From NCBI GenBank assembly GCA_033439265.1, contig JAVTVX010000034.1:12555001-12619000 (forward strand): a DNA stretch of 64,000 bases, in the 5' to 3' direction. A model generated the notes under the pieces. It searched no databases and had not been told where the DNA came from. It saw only the letters and a list, made by a program, of their open reading frames with translations. Numbering within the stretch: the stretch's first letter is position 1; each line of letters begins with the position of its first letter. This document shows positions 36,006 through 48,203 of the stretch, piece by piece. The translations under genes and the position numbers were made by a program. Source of the stretch: Dillenia suffruticosa (Eukaryota > Streptophyta > Magnoliopsida > Dilleniales > Dilleniaceae).

Positions 36006-37179
36006 TCTCCAATTTTATTTCAATCATAAAATACACTCGAATTCTATAATTTCAAGAACACCAAATTGATGTCTTCCAATATCCCACAATTTTATCCTCT
36101 CATCATGGTTCTAAATTGTGTTTCATGATAAAAGATTAAAATCGTTTTGAATCTAATTTAATTTTTTCTAAATGAATCGATCAAAGAACAAGTATTTTAA
36201 TTATTTTTCGCAACGAGGTGAGGAAGTAGATTGTTCAGCTACATTAAAAGTCAATTTTTGAAGTAAAGGTATTTTTGAATCCTAACATGCCCATCAATTT
36301 TTTGAATCCGTGTTGTATCTACTTACAATTGAATTTGGATCTCTAAATGATCAACTTTTTAAATAAAATTTAACAAACTCGTTATAAATGCTAATAATTC
36401 ATCTCCATTTTTTTTAAAAAGAATATAAAATACTTGTTTCTTTCAATTGAGTCTTCTCCATCCATAGGAAAAGCCATTCTACTTTTTTTTTGTGAAACCA
36501 CTTGTCATCATAAAATTTTAAACATAAAAGAAAATCAATAATAATAATAAGAGAAAACCAATTCACTATAATGAAATAAAAAAAAATAATTAGCTAATGA
36601 ATTAAAAAAATAAAAAATTTAACTAAACGATTATTTTGGATTCAATGAACGAGATAAACAATGTAATATAGTATTATTTTTTACTCGATAAGAGAATTTT
36701 GTGTGCGAACTTTTATTCGTATTTATAAATAATCATTTTCACTTTTTCAATGATATTGAACTTAAATATGTCATTTATAAAGTAATTTCTCAATCAGGTT
36801 TTTTCTTTCCCTCCCATTAGGAAAAAGCTTAATGTCCAATGCTTGAAGGCCTCCCTCAGATGATAATAAATGTGACTATTAAAATAGTTTTAAAGGCAGC
36901 AATCATAGAAAATATGGCAAAATTATATTTAAGATATCTACATAAATAACCATAGCGTAGTAATAATGCAGATGAGAAAAAAGAGGGTTTAAAAGTTTGT
37001 CGGATAATTTTTTATCATTCTTTATATTTTGTAAAGGTTGGTATGAGACAAGACAGGATTTAAACTGATAAAATCAAATATTACACTTGACCTTAGTCAA
37101 AAAGGCCTACAAAGATATAAAAGAGGATATAATAAGATAATAAATTAAATTAATAAGTTTAATTTTATAAAGTAAAATA
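34983..37179. other. AT-rich spacer with GA and TA microsatellites
   Basis: No gene was recognised. A GA tract lies at 35307-35327 and a TA tract at 35974-36001. About 35720-35850 resembles 44505-44640 in intron 1 of the coiled-coil gene and may be an old AT-rich dispersed element. Confidence 0.5.
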
Positions 37180-38520
37180 TAATTTATATTTTTAGCAAGA
37201 GACAAATTAAAATTAAACTGTTTCCAAAGAAAAATGTGAATCAAGTTCATCTTTAAAGAGAAAAATTTTAATTTAAATTTTTTAGATAAAGAAAATTTAG
37301 AAGTAATATGTTTATACAGATAAAATTTTAATTTTTTTAAACAGAGAAAATTAATATGTTTGAGAGAATTGGCGGTTTAAGAAAAAAAAAAAATTACTTC
37401 TAAATTTAGAAGTAAAAATTTTAGATAAAGAAAATTGGCTGTTTAAGGAAAAAAAATATAGTAGAGAGATAAAGATGTTTATACAGCAATCATAGAAAAA
37501 TTTTAATTTAAATTTTTTAGATAAAGAAAATGGGCTGTTTAAGGAAAAAAAAATATACTAGAGAGAAAAAATTTTTAAATAAAAATATAAAATTTTTTAA
37601 AAATAAAAAATAAGATTATAATTCAAAAACAAAAATAAAGAAGATAACACAAAAAATAAAAATAAATAATCTATTGAAACTTAAAATAATAAAAGAGATA
37701 ATTTACTTAGTACGAATTTTCCTACGTTACTCATTCCTATCTAAAGTTATTCTCTCGACTAAATCAATTTTACAGATAATTTACATCTAGATTTTGAACG
37801 ATTTATCATGACATTTCACTAAATCTCTTATATTTAAAACTCACTTCTCCTAACCGATACTCTTTGGATTTTTGTTGTACATGCACAAACCACTTTAAAT
37901 AATAATTTGAATTTTATCCAGAATTAAATTCAGTCCAAACTTAATATATATATCTTCATTTCTAATTCTATCTTTTTTTATTTTATCACACATCCATTTT
38001 AATATCCTTATTTCAGTTACAATCATTTTATACTCTTATTGTTGTTTAATAACTCAATACTCATTGTCATCTGTCATACAATAATACTTTTGAAAGAGAA
38101 AATGTAAATTAAATTAATTTTTTAAAGAAAGAAAACAAATGTTTAATTCTAAAAAGAGAAAAACTAAATTTAATTTTTTAGAAAGAAAATTTAAAATCAA
38201 TGTACAGAAAAAATTTAATTTTCTATAAAAAGAATTAATATGTTTAGTTTTATGGAGAGAACAAATTTTGATTTTTTAGTAAGAAAAAATTCAAAACAAA
38301 AACTTTTATAGAGAAAAAAAATATATGAATTAATTTCAATTTTAGATAGAGAGCAGAAAACTAAATTTCAATATTTTAAAGAGAAAAAATCAAAATAATA
38401 TAGTCCAGAAAGCAAAAAATGGAGTTTTTTTAATTTTTATAGAAACAAAAATTAATATTATTTAATTTTAGAGATAGATAATTTATAACTTTAATTTGAA
38501 GAGAAAGAAAAATAATAATT
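37180..38520. repeat. A-rich degenerate repeat array
   Basis: Loose repetition of units mixing AGAGAAAA with TTTTAATTT and TTTAGATAAAGAAAAT. The best pair, around 37415-37470 and 37510-37565, shares TTAGATAAAGAAAAT, GGCTGTTTAAGGAAAAAAA and a TAGAGAGA end. The plus strand is strongly A over T between the T runs. No coding signal was seen. Such AT-rich blocks can serve as matrix-attachment regions, but nothing here proves that. Confidence 0.6.
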
Positions 38521-39023
38521 AAATTGTACAGGAGTAAAAATTTCCTAAGTCTTAACATGTATAACAAACACAAAAAAGAAAAGTACATAACCGCTCCATA
38601 CTTCTCCCTATACTTTTTCCCTTATAACCTTTTACCCAGTAACAAATGCCACCTAAAAATAGCGAGTATAGCTCAAACCAAATGTTCCACAGAATGAGGA
38701 GTGCTTATGGTAGGAGGGTAGCAATATTAGTCACCTCTCACCACCCGACACACGCGTGCGCACATGCACGAGCGCACACATGCACAAAAAATAAAAAATA
38801 AAAAATAAAAACCCTGAAGGGAGGCCAATTACTATCTACAATCAGTCTTGAAGCATGTATTGATGTTTGTATAGTTCATGAAATGTGTGTCCTAAGGATG
38901 CATAAGAGAATACCCAAAAATCAGGAGTCACATATTACAGCAGCGAATTTAATTCATAGAAAAGAAAAGGTAAAATTGCTCTACTAGCCTCACCAATTCA
39001 TCTCTGAATTTCAAGAGATGTCA
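38521..39023 (-). other. 3' flank of the coiled-coil gene
   Basis: Contains the 3'UTR of the minus-strand gene ending at 39024. Around 38748-38790 there is an alternating purine-pyrimidine CGCG/CACA/TGCA stretch. The poly(A) site cannot be placed. Confidence 0.45.
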
Positions 39024-42000
39024 TCAATAATAGCGGTTGCCAGCAATGTAAACACGGCCTGAAGAATATCGCATCCTTGCCTCGCGATTTTGAGCCATCC
39101 CGGCTCCTGGAGTATGAGTTCGCTCTCTGTAGGAATCATACAGATCGGTGGCATAAGCATGAGGTGCTTCTCCTCCAGCAGGGAGAGCAGTACTGCAAGT
39201 ATCGCCAATGCCCATGTTGTTTGGATGGTGCCCTAGTCCATATTTCTGATACTGATGCCGCCGTGCCTGCAATTCTTTGTGGAGAAACTCTTCTCTTCGT
39301 TTAGCCTGTTGGGCACGAAGGGATAATATTTGCTCCTGGTAATGGGTGTTGATCTCCATTAATTTCTGAAAGTGTAAAACATTATGCGCATTAAAACTTT
39401 TCCAAAAATAAACAAGCCTGGAAAAGTAGGCTTTGCAATTCAACCATAAAAGCCCATACTAATTCAAATTAAGCAGAAAAACAAATTCAATTGCAACAGC
39501 TATGGGTTTATAAACTTACGCTAATTGTTTATGTTGACTCTGTAAAAGTATATGGCAACAGTATATCCGGTCACTTCACTATCAAAAATTATGACCAACA
39601 TGTACCAACCAAAAGTAGTTTTTCCCAGTCTCCACAAACAGCAGGGTGGCGGAGAGAGACTTTAACTCAGCATGTACATAAGCAATTAGATTCTTATTAT
39701 TTTTACTGCAGCAGTAATTGGTCCATTCAGGGTTTGTGTTATCTTATAGAAAACTCTGGAAGTAAAATTCTACTGCAGACAAATATCAATTTATTGCCAT
39801 TAAAAACGCCATTTTAGTGAAATAAAGTTTTGCCAGCATTCCTTAAAATAGAAGGCAGCAATCAGGGAGTGGAACTTTCAACATGCTTATAGACAAAAAA
39901 GTAGTCAGCTTTTTATATTTCTTTGGAGGACAAAAAAAACAGCCAGACAGAGACTAGCTTACTCCATGATTTTTTCTGCAAGTGGCAAACTCCTGAAACA
40001 TCCACTTCAAAATGCCCACTAATGGAGGCAGTCCAGTGACAGCAAAAGTAATGAACTCACAATCTAACGACCTACAGTAACACTCGGAAGTGAAGAAAAA
40101 TACTTTTTGTGAAGGCCAACTTGATGTTGAATCTTCAGTCTAGGCCCAAAATAAGCAATATACTGCTAACATTGAGGCATACGAAAGTTGGAGAAAAGAT
40201 CTTATTGGTTGAAAAAGCCACATCATAATTGGTTCACTGTAACATGTTAAAAACTTGATCCATCCATCAAGTAAAATTATAGTAAAAGCATTTAACAATC
40301 ATAGTGCAGATGAGTACTTTAAAACAAAAATTATCAAATTTTAATTTCTATTAGCATAATTAAATGTCTTAATTATCATTAAAATTTTATTAGAAAATTG
40401 AATAAATGTCTTGTATTACCATTTTTCCTGGTAATAATATTTGCTTACTTTGAGGGTCTTGGTCAAAACATAAAGGGTAGATCCAAACTCTGATCTTAAC
40501 TTTAAATTCCAGTAGTTGAAACTCCATAATGTAGTTGCAGTCTCACAAAAACTGATCCACTTGAGAATTTATCCATGAGAGAGAAAAAGTTTTCTTTTCA
40601 CAAATAAAAACAAATCAAAACTATGTGTATGTGCGGGAAAAGAACAGATAACTCCCAAACATTTTAAAATAGCTTCATGAACATTTACTGCAATGAACTG
40701 TCCTTCAAAACTACTAAAATAAAAGTCAATCAACCCCACAAGTGGAGCGATTAGGATTCCATCCGCTTAAAGGTCACCTGTTGCATGCGACCCATGTTTT
40801 TCTCTCCATGATCTCTCCGAAGAGAGTTATAACAAAAAGGAACGCAGACCAGAGGGAGGGATAGAGAAGAGGGACCAGTTCATTTAGAGACCAAATGATG
40901 CATCCTTGAGAAAATACTTGTTGGGAGAGTCAAATTATGGGGAAAAATTATCACCAGCTGATAGAGAAATGAAGACAGAAAAAGGCTCATGCAAAATATT
41001 AGTTATTATCAGAAATTTTGAGAATTTTCACAGAAAGAACAAAGAGAAAGAAAGGGAATCATTGTGCAGAATTTGGAGGCCAGATTTGAATCTCTCAGGA
41101 AAAATCAATGGGGGAAAAGCCACATACGAAACCTTAAAAGGGTTTACTTATACTGCTCATTAGAACCAATTATAATACATACATTGTATGTACAATTACT
41201 ATCTTGAGATAAGAGTAATTTGTGGAGTTTCCATAAAAAATAATAAGATTAATATAATTACTATCTTGAGATCTAGAGTTAATCTACAATTTAAAAGAAA
41301 AAAATGGCGTAAGTTATATCCCTTGCACACGTGTAAAAGGATATTGGGAAAAGGATTCCTTTTTTATGTATCCATGAAAAGGGTGAACAAAAGACAAAAC
41401 CCAATGGCAATAAATGCGTCTGAAGATCATTACCACCTTGTTATGAGGAGATAGTCAAGTCAATGAATTCGGCAAAAAGGAACAAAAGGATAACTGCAAA
41501 ATCTGAAGCATAAAACTGACCTCTCTATGCCTTGCATTTTCAGCATCCTCCAGGTCACTCTGTTCCTTCGTAAGATTTACTATTTCATCAAGAAATTTTA
41601 TTTCGAGAGCTTCAAAAGTCACAGCTGTAGAATTGTCCTCAAATCCAATATCCATATCCTGCTCATGGACTTTTGATACTTCAGTTCCTTGATTCATTTT
41701 CAGGTCTGGTTTCTGGTGAAATGACCCAATTGAATTGCTTCCTCGGCCTGGCATCATGACAAAAATTAGGACATGAATGGAAGTTCATAACAGTCCAACC
41801 TCAAAGCTCACTATGCTAAATGAATCCTTTCAATCAGCATTCATCCAAGGGGGGACTGAGAGAGGGAGGGAGACTGTGTGCTGTATAGCAATTCCCAAAC
41901 TTTTCTATTTGTCCTTACACAAGCGGAAGGGAAGATTCAAATTTCCGACCTATTGGTTGGAGAGAAAACTGGATAACTTTATACTATAGAGACCATTAAT

Positions 42001-45000
42001 GACTCCCAAGCTTTTTTAATACCAAGAAAGAGAATTCATTAGAGACAGCCACATCTATTTTGTGATGTAATTGCAGACTATTTGTTTGATATTTATCTTA
42101 TTCATTATGAAGTTCTATACTTAATTTCTTGCCCATTATACATGGTCTATATGCAGAAAAGGCACAAGTAAATACACGTAAAATATATGTAGATTACCAT
42201 ATGGATTACTAAAGTAACAGAATTTAATATCCTCAAGTAGAACATGGCCTCAAATGGCAGACTACTGAAAGCTAGCTCACCAAAATAACCAAATAATACC
42301 AGATTTCATATAAAATTCCTAAAAAACTCTATTTGGAGCTTGTAGGCCTGGGATGATTTTTGCTTCTTTACCATTTTGCAAAAAAATCTCATATGGCAAC
42401 AATGAAGCGTGGAGGACCCAAAAAGGAAAAGTACTAACCACTAATCCATACAATTAAGAGAAATTTAAAGCATATCAAAGAAAATTTTTGTAATATGTTG
42501 GAGTTTAGACTTAGAAGACTCCGTGTTTTCCACTTGAACAAATTACTAAAAAGTTAAACAAGTTCATAGTTCTTATGTACAGGATGAGCTAAAAAAGTGA
42601 AGATCCACCACGGTACTGAAAAATTCCCAGCATCACTTTTGTTCCCCCTTACCCCCTCTCTTTTTTTGTATGCATATGTCTGGGGATATATTCTTTTTTG
42701 GGGGGTGGGGAGGGGGTAAATGGCCTATTGGCAACTCCTAAAATGTTGAGCATAATACACATACTCACACAAATAGTAAAATTATATTGCGAGAGCAAGT
42801 CAAGAAGAAGACAATCTTCTCTTTCAAATGTTGAGAGTTACATAACACTTTAAAGACGAAGAGAGGGAGATTTGGTTTTTGGTGGCTGGCTGCCAACTGG
42901 CTGAGGTTTGAAGGTTTCTTTCCTTTTCTTTTTTTCCTTTTTTCTTTTACATTGATAATGGCAGGAACCTCAATCTATGTATGGACAGGTAAACTTATTA
43001 GATATACGCAGCTATTCATGCCCTTCCCGATGATCATGGCCCACAAACCATGCATAACAAACAAGCATTCAGGCAATCTCAATGTCAATACATATTAAGG
43101 TTTGAAAATATCCTTGTTTAATAAATGTCTCAATTAATACTCTTTTTAGGTGGGATGCTGATATGTCTTCCAAGAGAAGTTTTATATTGAGTTAATGCTC
43201 CGACAAATTATAGGGTCTCAAACAAGATATGGCCGAAAAATGTAGGCAATGGAAAAGGTAACACAACATGAAGAAGGAAACACTAATTGAATTTGCGAAA
43301 TGGGTATAAATACGATAGAACTTACAGCAAGTGGCTTCAGCAACCAAGACGGGAACACTTAGAAAATGGCGTAAAGCTCCATATAAAATTAACAAAAAGA
43401 AGCATTTCATTCTTTGAAATTTTAGATTTTCAACCACCAATCAAAGATGCATTTGCAAGCATAATGTACCAGCCCCTCTTAGGCCACCTAGTCTAATAAA
43501 TGTATAGTAAGACCACTTTATAGTCCAGTTTCAATCAGAGCTCTTAGGCCACCCACCTACTTATTTAGAGGGAATTCAGCTTTTTCAATTAGTTTCATAT
43601 TTGTTCACTTTATAGTCCAGTTATCATTAATATTTTCAATTGATAGCCTATAAATATCAGAGCTCTATCTTACATTAACTTTTAATTGTATTACTTCTGA
43701 CATTTTCAAGTTATCCTAACATTTTAATTTTAAAATTTTGTCAATGGTTTGTATAAAATGAAAACAGTAACAAATTATAAAGTTTGCTAATCCTGTACAG
43801 AATTACAAGTATTTCAATGGCAAAAACTGAAAGAACAACCTTTGTAAAGAATGTCAAATTGAAATTGAAATGCATAAGTAACATTTTGTTTACCCTTCGT
43901 TGGGATTCGCCTGATCTCTATCTCCACATTAGATAGGACAAGAATTTAGCGTAAACTAATCAATGGCTAAGTTCCATTATAGGAAAGAACATCAAGCATT
44001 TCTTTTTGGCAGAATAGTAGATCTATTATAGGTAGATATCGAATAATATTTCTAAAAGATATTGGCTATTTTTTACAATTAAATTGGTTATAGTAGACAA
44101 TCTTCCAAGACGCACTCTTAACCCCTTCATGGTAATTTAGAAACCTAATTTCAATTAGTCATCTACCTTTTTACATATCGAGAATGACCAAATAAATTCT
44201 ACTTCTTTGCAACCCTTTCTCCTCAAACTAGAAATAGGTACCAAGGACAGGAATGTTAGTATATGTGAAAGACTGGCCATTACTGGTGTTTCTAAATTCC
44301 ATGGCTCTGGAGGAGGGGCAGTAAACTTCACTACTCTCTCGTTTATTAGGATGTGTAACAGCCCAGAGATGTCCTTTTAACAGGATCAAGGAACCAAATT
44401 TCTCTTTAGGTTTAAGTTGCAAAAGAAAAGATTGTAGGGGCTAGATTGTGCAGAAATGAAAACATGGGCAAACGCGTAAATAAAAAGAATATAAGGATTC
44501 TTATCTAAATATAAATTATTTTATGGAAATAATAAAATAGTCATATTTTATAATAAAAATATAAAATGATCAAATATATAATTATTAATAATAAGACAAA
44601 TAACATAAAAATAAAAATTATAATTAAATAAACAAATAATTCATTTAATATGAAAAATATATAAATATAAAAATTATTAGTACTTCTGTACGAATACTAA
44701 TTAATTTAACATGTCGAAACGTTTCAAAAATGGGAAATGTTTTGGAAATGGGGAAACATTCGTGTTGAGAAGTTTTCGTGCATGATAGGGTAGGGGGAGG
44801 GGCCACAAAAACACATTCACACATGAAACAAAGGATAAGTACCTATACTAGTAAATGATATCTAGCACCTAGTTTTTCACAACCATCCTGGAGCAAATAT
44901 AATACAACAATGGGCCACAAATGCAAACATACACAGCCAGCATTCAGTTGATTGAGAAGGTCCTTTAATTGTTAAAAATTTCCCTGTCTATCTTGATATG

Positions 45001-46685
45001 TTGACAAAATAGTTAGCCAAGATCAAATTTGTTAATCAAAGTACTTCTCAGGTTGCTCAAGATGTCTTTTGGGGTTCAGAATGCAATTTTTGACCTTGCA
45101 CCATTTCTTCTTCTGCGCATTAACTTGCCTAGCTTGGAAGTTGAGTCATATACTTTTTGGACAAAACATTAAGACAAAACATTAAGATAGCAAAAAAATT
45201 TGGGAACTTTATAGCCAAATCTACTGCATATTGTCTTATCTCATTCAAATATCTTGTTTTAATAATAATACTATTAAATGCATGTAAAATCACAACTGGA
45301 GTTAGAAAATTATATGACATCCATGACAGAAAACTCCCTATGTCAAACTAGTTGTCTACCCATTGGTTAATTCAAAAGGGTGACAAGTTAAAGACGAAAA
45401 TTAGAAACCTATAAATTAAAAAAAAAAAAAAGGCTCGATTTTCCATTTAGTGCACCTAACTCATGTCACAAGAAATCAGTTCAACTGTATTCATATCAAC
45501 AATAGGTAGAACAACTCCACATCGAAAGCAAGGTATACTATATGAGTTAGAAGTAAGAGAGGAACACAGATAAATGCCAGTAAATTATTTTTATGAAGCG
45601 ATTGTACAAATTAAATCAAAAATTTTTAAAAAGAAAAAAAAAAGGAAAGAAACAGAGAGAAAGTAAAACGTCCACTTCATTAGTTTCTTTTAGAAGAAAC
45701 CGAAAAAATACGGAGCTAGTCACATTTAAGGAATAAAATAGCAGCATCACATAACCAATTATTTTTCCATAACTATGCCATTTAAAGCTCACATAAAAAA
45801 CTTATAAAGAAGGTTTGTATCCCTTCAAGGCCCACTCAAGACTCAGGCAAAGTAAACCATTTAAGATTTTGATCAACTGTTCATTTGTTTCGTTCTTCAA
45901 TAAAATAAATTACGATAAATGGATATACCAGCCACCTTGGTGGCTTATCCTTATGTCATGGGCCTTTCTTGTTGCCACCATTGGAAATCTTAAATTTTGA
46001 GACATACCACCGCAACCCACTTCAAAAGCATCACGGTCTGAACCAGCCATATTTTATGTTATATTTACATAGCATCGTACAGAAACTGAGTCAGATGGCT
46101 TCTACTGTTCAAAATGACTTCTACAGGACAGACAAGGATCCAAGTAATGCAGCCACAACTTAATATTATCCCCACTGCAGCATGCACATGGGCTGATGGG
46201 ATGGTTTAATTGATTTTTCTCTCAAAACAATCAAATTATACAATGCCATGCATTTGCTATGCAAGCATATTAATTTTAAAAATCAGATGAAGAACGTGAG
46301 CATGCATAACACAACCTTCCAAAGGACTGAGATGATCATTAAGCTCCAAGCTACAAGTGAAGAAATAATAAACCACAATATCATCACAAAAGAGAACAAC
46401 GCAGCATGCAATGAAATTCCTTTCATAGAAATCAAGAAAAAAATGCTTGCCTTCGCTGGGCATATGAGGCGACATTGGTTTTAGATCCTCCAGATCATCT
46501 CTACTCATCTGCCACTGCTCCTCCACGTTCGATGACATATACCGATGCCTCACATCAGCATCGATCACTTCAGATTGTCCTTGATAACTATCCCTCCCAG
46601 GACTTCGCGGCCTCCTCTGCGCACTCAACTTTTGCATTTGATTTGCAAGGTGCCGACTTCCACCATATGGAAATTGCCTATCCAT
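39024..46685 (-). CDS. Uncharacterised plant coiled-coil protein, 267 aa
   Basis: I do not recognise a named gene. Three coding exons, 5' to 3': 46685-46451, 41747-41521 and 39365-39024; 804 nt, 267 aa plus stop, phases matching. The N-terminus is basic and Ser/Arg-rich (MDRQFPYGGSRHLANQMQ, then QRRPRSPGRDSYQG), suggesting a disordered, possibly phosphorylated tail. Residues about 119-190 are charged and heptad-like (FEALEIKFLDEIVNLTKEQS, then EQILSLRAQQAKRREEFLHK), a probable coiled coil. The C-terminus is Tyr/Arg/Gly-rich, ending VYIAGNRYY. No signal peptide or membrane helix is visible. Intron 1 (4.7 kb) has a GC donor (GAAG/GCAAGC) with acceptor TGCCAG; intron 2 is GT-AG. Frame continuity and typical plant intron sizes support a real gene. 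A small extra exon inside intron 1 cannot be excluded. Confidence 0.75.
42700..42716 (+). other. Candidate G-quadruplex in intron 1 of the coiled-coil gene
   Basis: G-runs of 6, 4 and 5 are separated by single T and A bases. It can be split into four GG or GGG tracts with very short loops. As with the other candidate, the G-rich strand is the template strand of the host gene. Confidence 0.45.
44505..44640. repeat. AT-rich dispersed repeat copy in intron 1
   Basis: Similar in order to 35720-35850. Shared stretches include TATTTTATGGAAATAATA-like sequence, AAAAATGATCAAA-like sequence and TATAATTAAATAAACAAATA. Low complexity makes the match uncertain, but the shared order argues for a common origin. 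Confidence 0.45.
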
Positions 46686-47247
46686 CTTCCTTTCTCACCC
46701 TAAATCCAAAGATTGCCTTTCTATCCTAATAACCACAAAACCTGAACCAGCAAAATGCCCTCAAAACTCGAATTAGTTCAAATTCAAATACTCACACACA
46801 CACACATATGCTCACACTCACACATATATGATCATGATCACTTTTTACAAAACCAGTACAAGAACAGCTATTTATAACTTACACACCACAAAACCTAAGC
46901 CAACAAAATGCCCTCCAAAACTTGAATTAATTTGAGTCCAAAATATATATAGATATATGAACATGATAGATTTTTAAAGAGTAGCTATTTATGCCCTACA
47001 CAGACCCTAAAAAGATACGGGCTCTAGCAATCTTACTTAATATCCACATAACCTTAATCAACAAAATAACCTTAAAACTTGGATTAATTCAAATAACTAA
47101 ATTCCGCCCACTTCTAGATTATTCCAGGAACATATTTTTCAGACACTGACCAGGAAATCTCATCACAAGGGCAATAAAAAAACAAAAGGTAATTCATGCC
47201 CAACACAGACCCAAAAAATGGGTTCGCAGCAATTTATGCAAAGAAGG

Positions 47248-47283
<36 letters not shown>

Positions 47284-47540
47284 CCCTTTTTAGCGTAGAA
47301 CAACCCCTAGCTGAAGAATGAATCAAAAATCACAAAATTCAAGAGAAAGTGCGAGATAAACTTACAGAAATTGGTTAATTAGGACTCATTCAGTGGTTCA
47401 TTTCAAGCTGAAATTTCCCTCCATTAATGAACCAGCAAGAAAATTCTTCTACTTCACCCTGAGAATTTTGATCAAATTTAATGTATTTGTTTTTACAGAA
47501 TGTAACGAATTGGGTTGGTGGGAGGGCATCTGGCTATACT
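46686..47540 (-). promoter_or_regulatory. 5'UTR with inferred leader intron, coiled-coil gene
   Basis: Upstream of the ATG at 46685 the minus strand shows a good acceptor (GTTATTAG before 46725) and a consensus donor (TTTCT/GTAAGT, exon end 47366). This implies a leader intron of about 640 bases at 46726-47365 and a first non-coding exon from 47366 upstream to perhaps 47500-47540. A GA tract at about 47253-47282 lies within the intron. Transcript data would be needed to confirm it. Confidence 0.5.
46733..47105. repeat. Three diverged ~155-bp tandem units in the leader intron
   Basis: Units start CCACAAAACCTGAACCAGC (46733), CCACAAAACCTAAGCCAAC (46886) and CCACATAACCTTAATCAAC (47044). Each continues AAAATR(C/A)CCT...AAAACT(C/T)G(A/G)ATTA and is preceded, where visible, by GCTATTTAT. 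Spacing is 153 and 158 bases. They overlap the proposed 5'UTR intron. Confidence 0.75.
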
Positions 47541-48171
47541 GCAGCTGCTGGGTTCGAGGTTAGGGCAAAAAAGCTGTATTTTTAAAATCGAAATACCCTT
47601 TCCATTGTGGGAAAATAATTATACCGTATTTGTTTGGGTAGTCTCTTTATTATTGTGTATTAATTAATTGTACTATTTTAATTTTAAAAAAATAAAAAAC
47701 TAAATAGAATTAATTATAATTATGAAGACAAAAAATCATTTTAGAAATGATAAGCCTTTATTTGTAATCCTTGAAATAAATTTTTCTTTTTTTTTATTTT
47801 TGGGAAGTAAATGAAAATTCTACATTTTTATAACAAAATAATTTAGGATCAAATATGTGTAATTTTAAATTTGTAAAATTTATTATGAATTAAATAAGTT
47901 ATTATATCAGTTTAGGAGAGAATAGGACGATGTTTAAAGTTTGCTTTTTATATTACATACAAGTTTATTATAAACTATCATTTTTTTTGATTGTGTTTGA
48001 AGTTATGATACCGAAAATCAAATTATGTATGGTTAGTTTAAAGAGGAAAATTTTTATTTTATATAATCAGTATAATTAATTCAAGCTAAATTAATATATC
48101 ATGATTAATCATATTTCATGTGATTAGCGGTAGAAGTTTCCCCGACGTAGTAAGCTACTTCATGGGAATTG

Positions 48172-48203
48172 CCTAGTAACATTAGCACTAGAATGTTACT
48201 AGG
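48172..48203. repeat. Perfect 12-bp inverted repeat (hairpin)
   Basis: CCTAGTAACATT and AATGTTACTAGG are exact reverse complements around an 8-base loop AGCACTAG. Three more pairs (TTA/TAA type) are possible after one mismatch. No adjacent gene end suggests a terminator role; it could be a remnant of a small inverted-repeat element. Confidence 0.7.

Noticed and set aside
40906..41454. Plus-strand open frames inside the coiled-coil gene's intron 2
   Set aside because: No similarity, low-complexity Lys/Arg content, no splice or promoter support; opposite strand to the gene.
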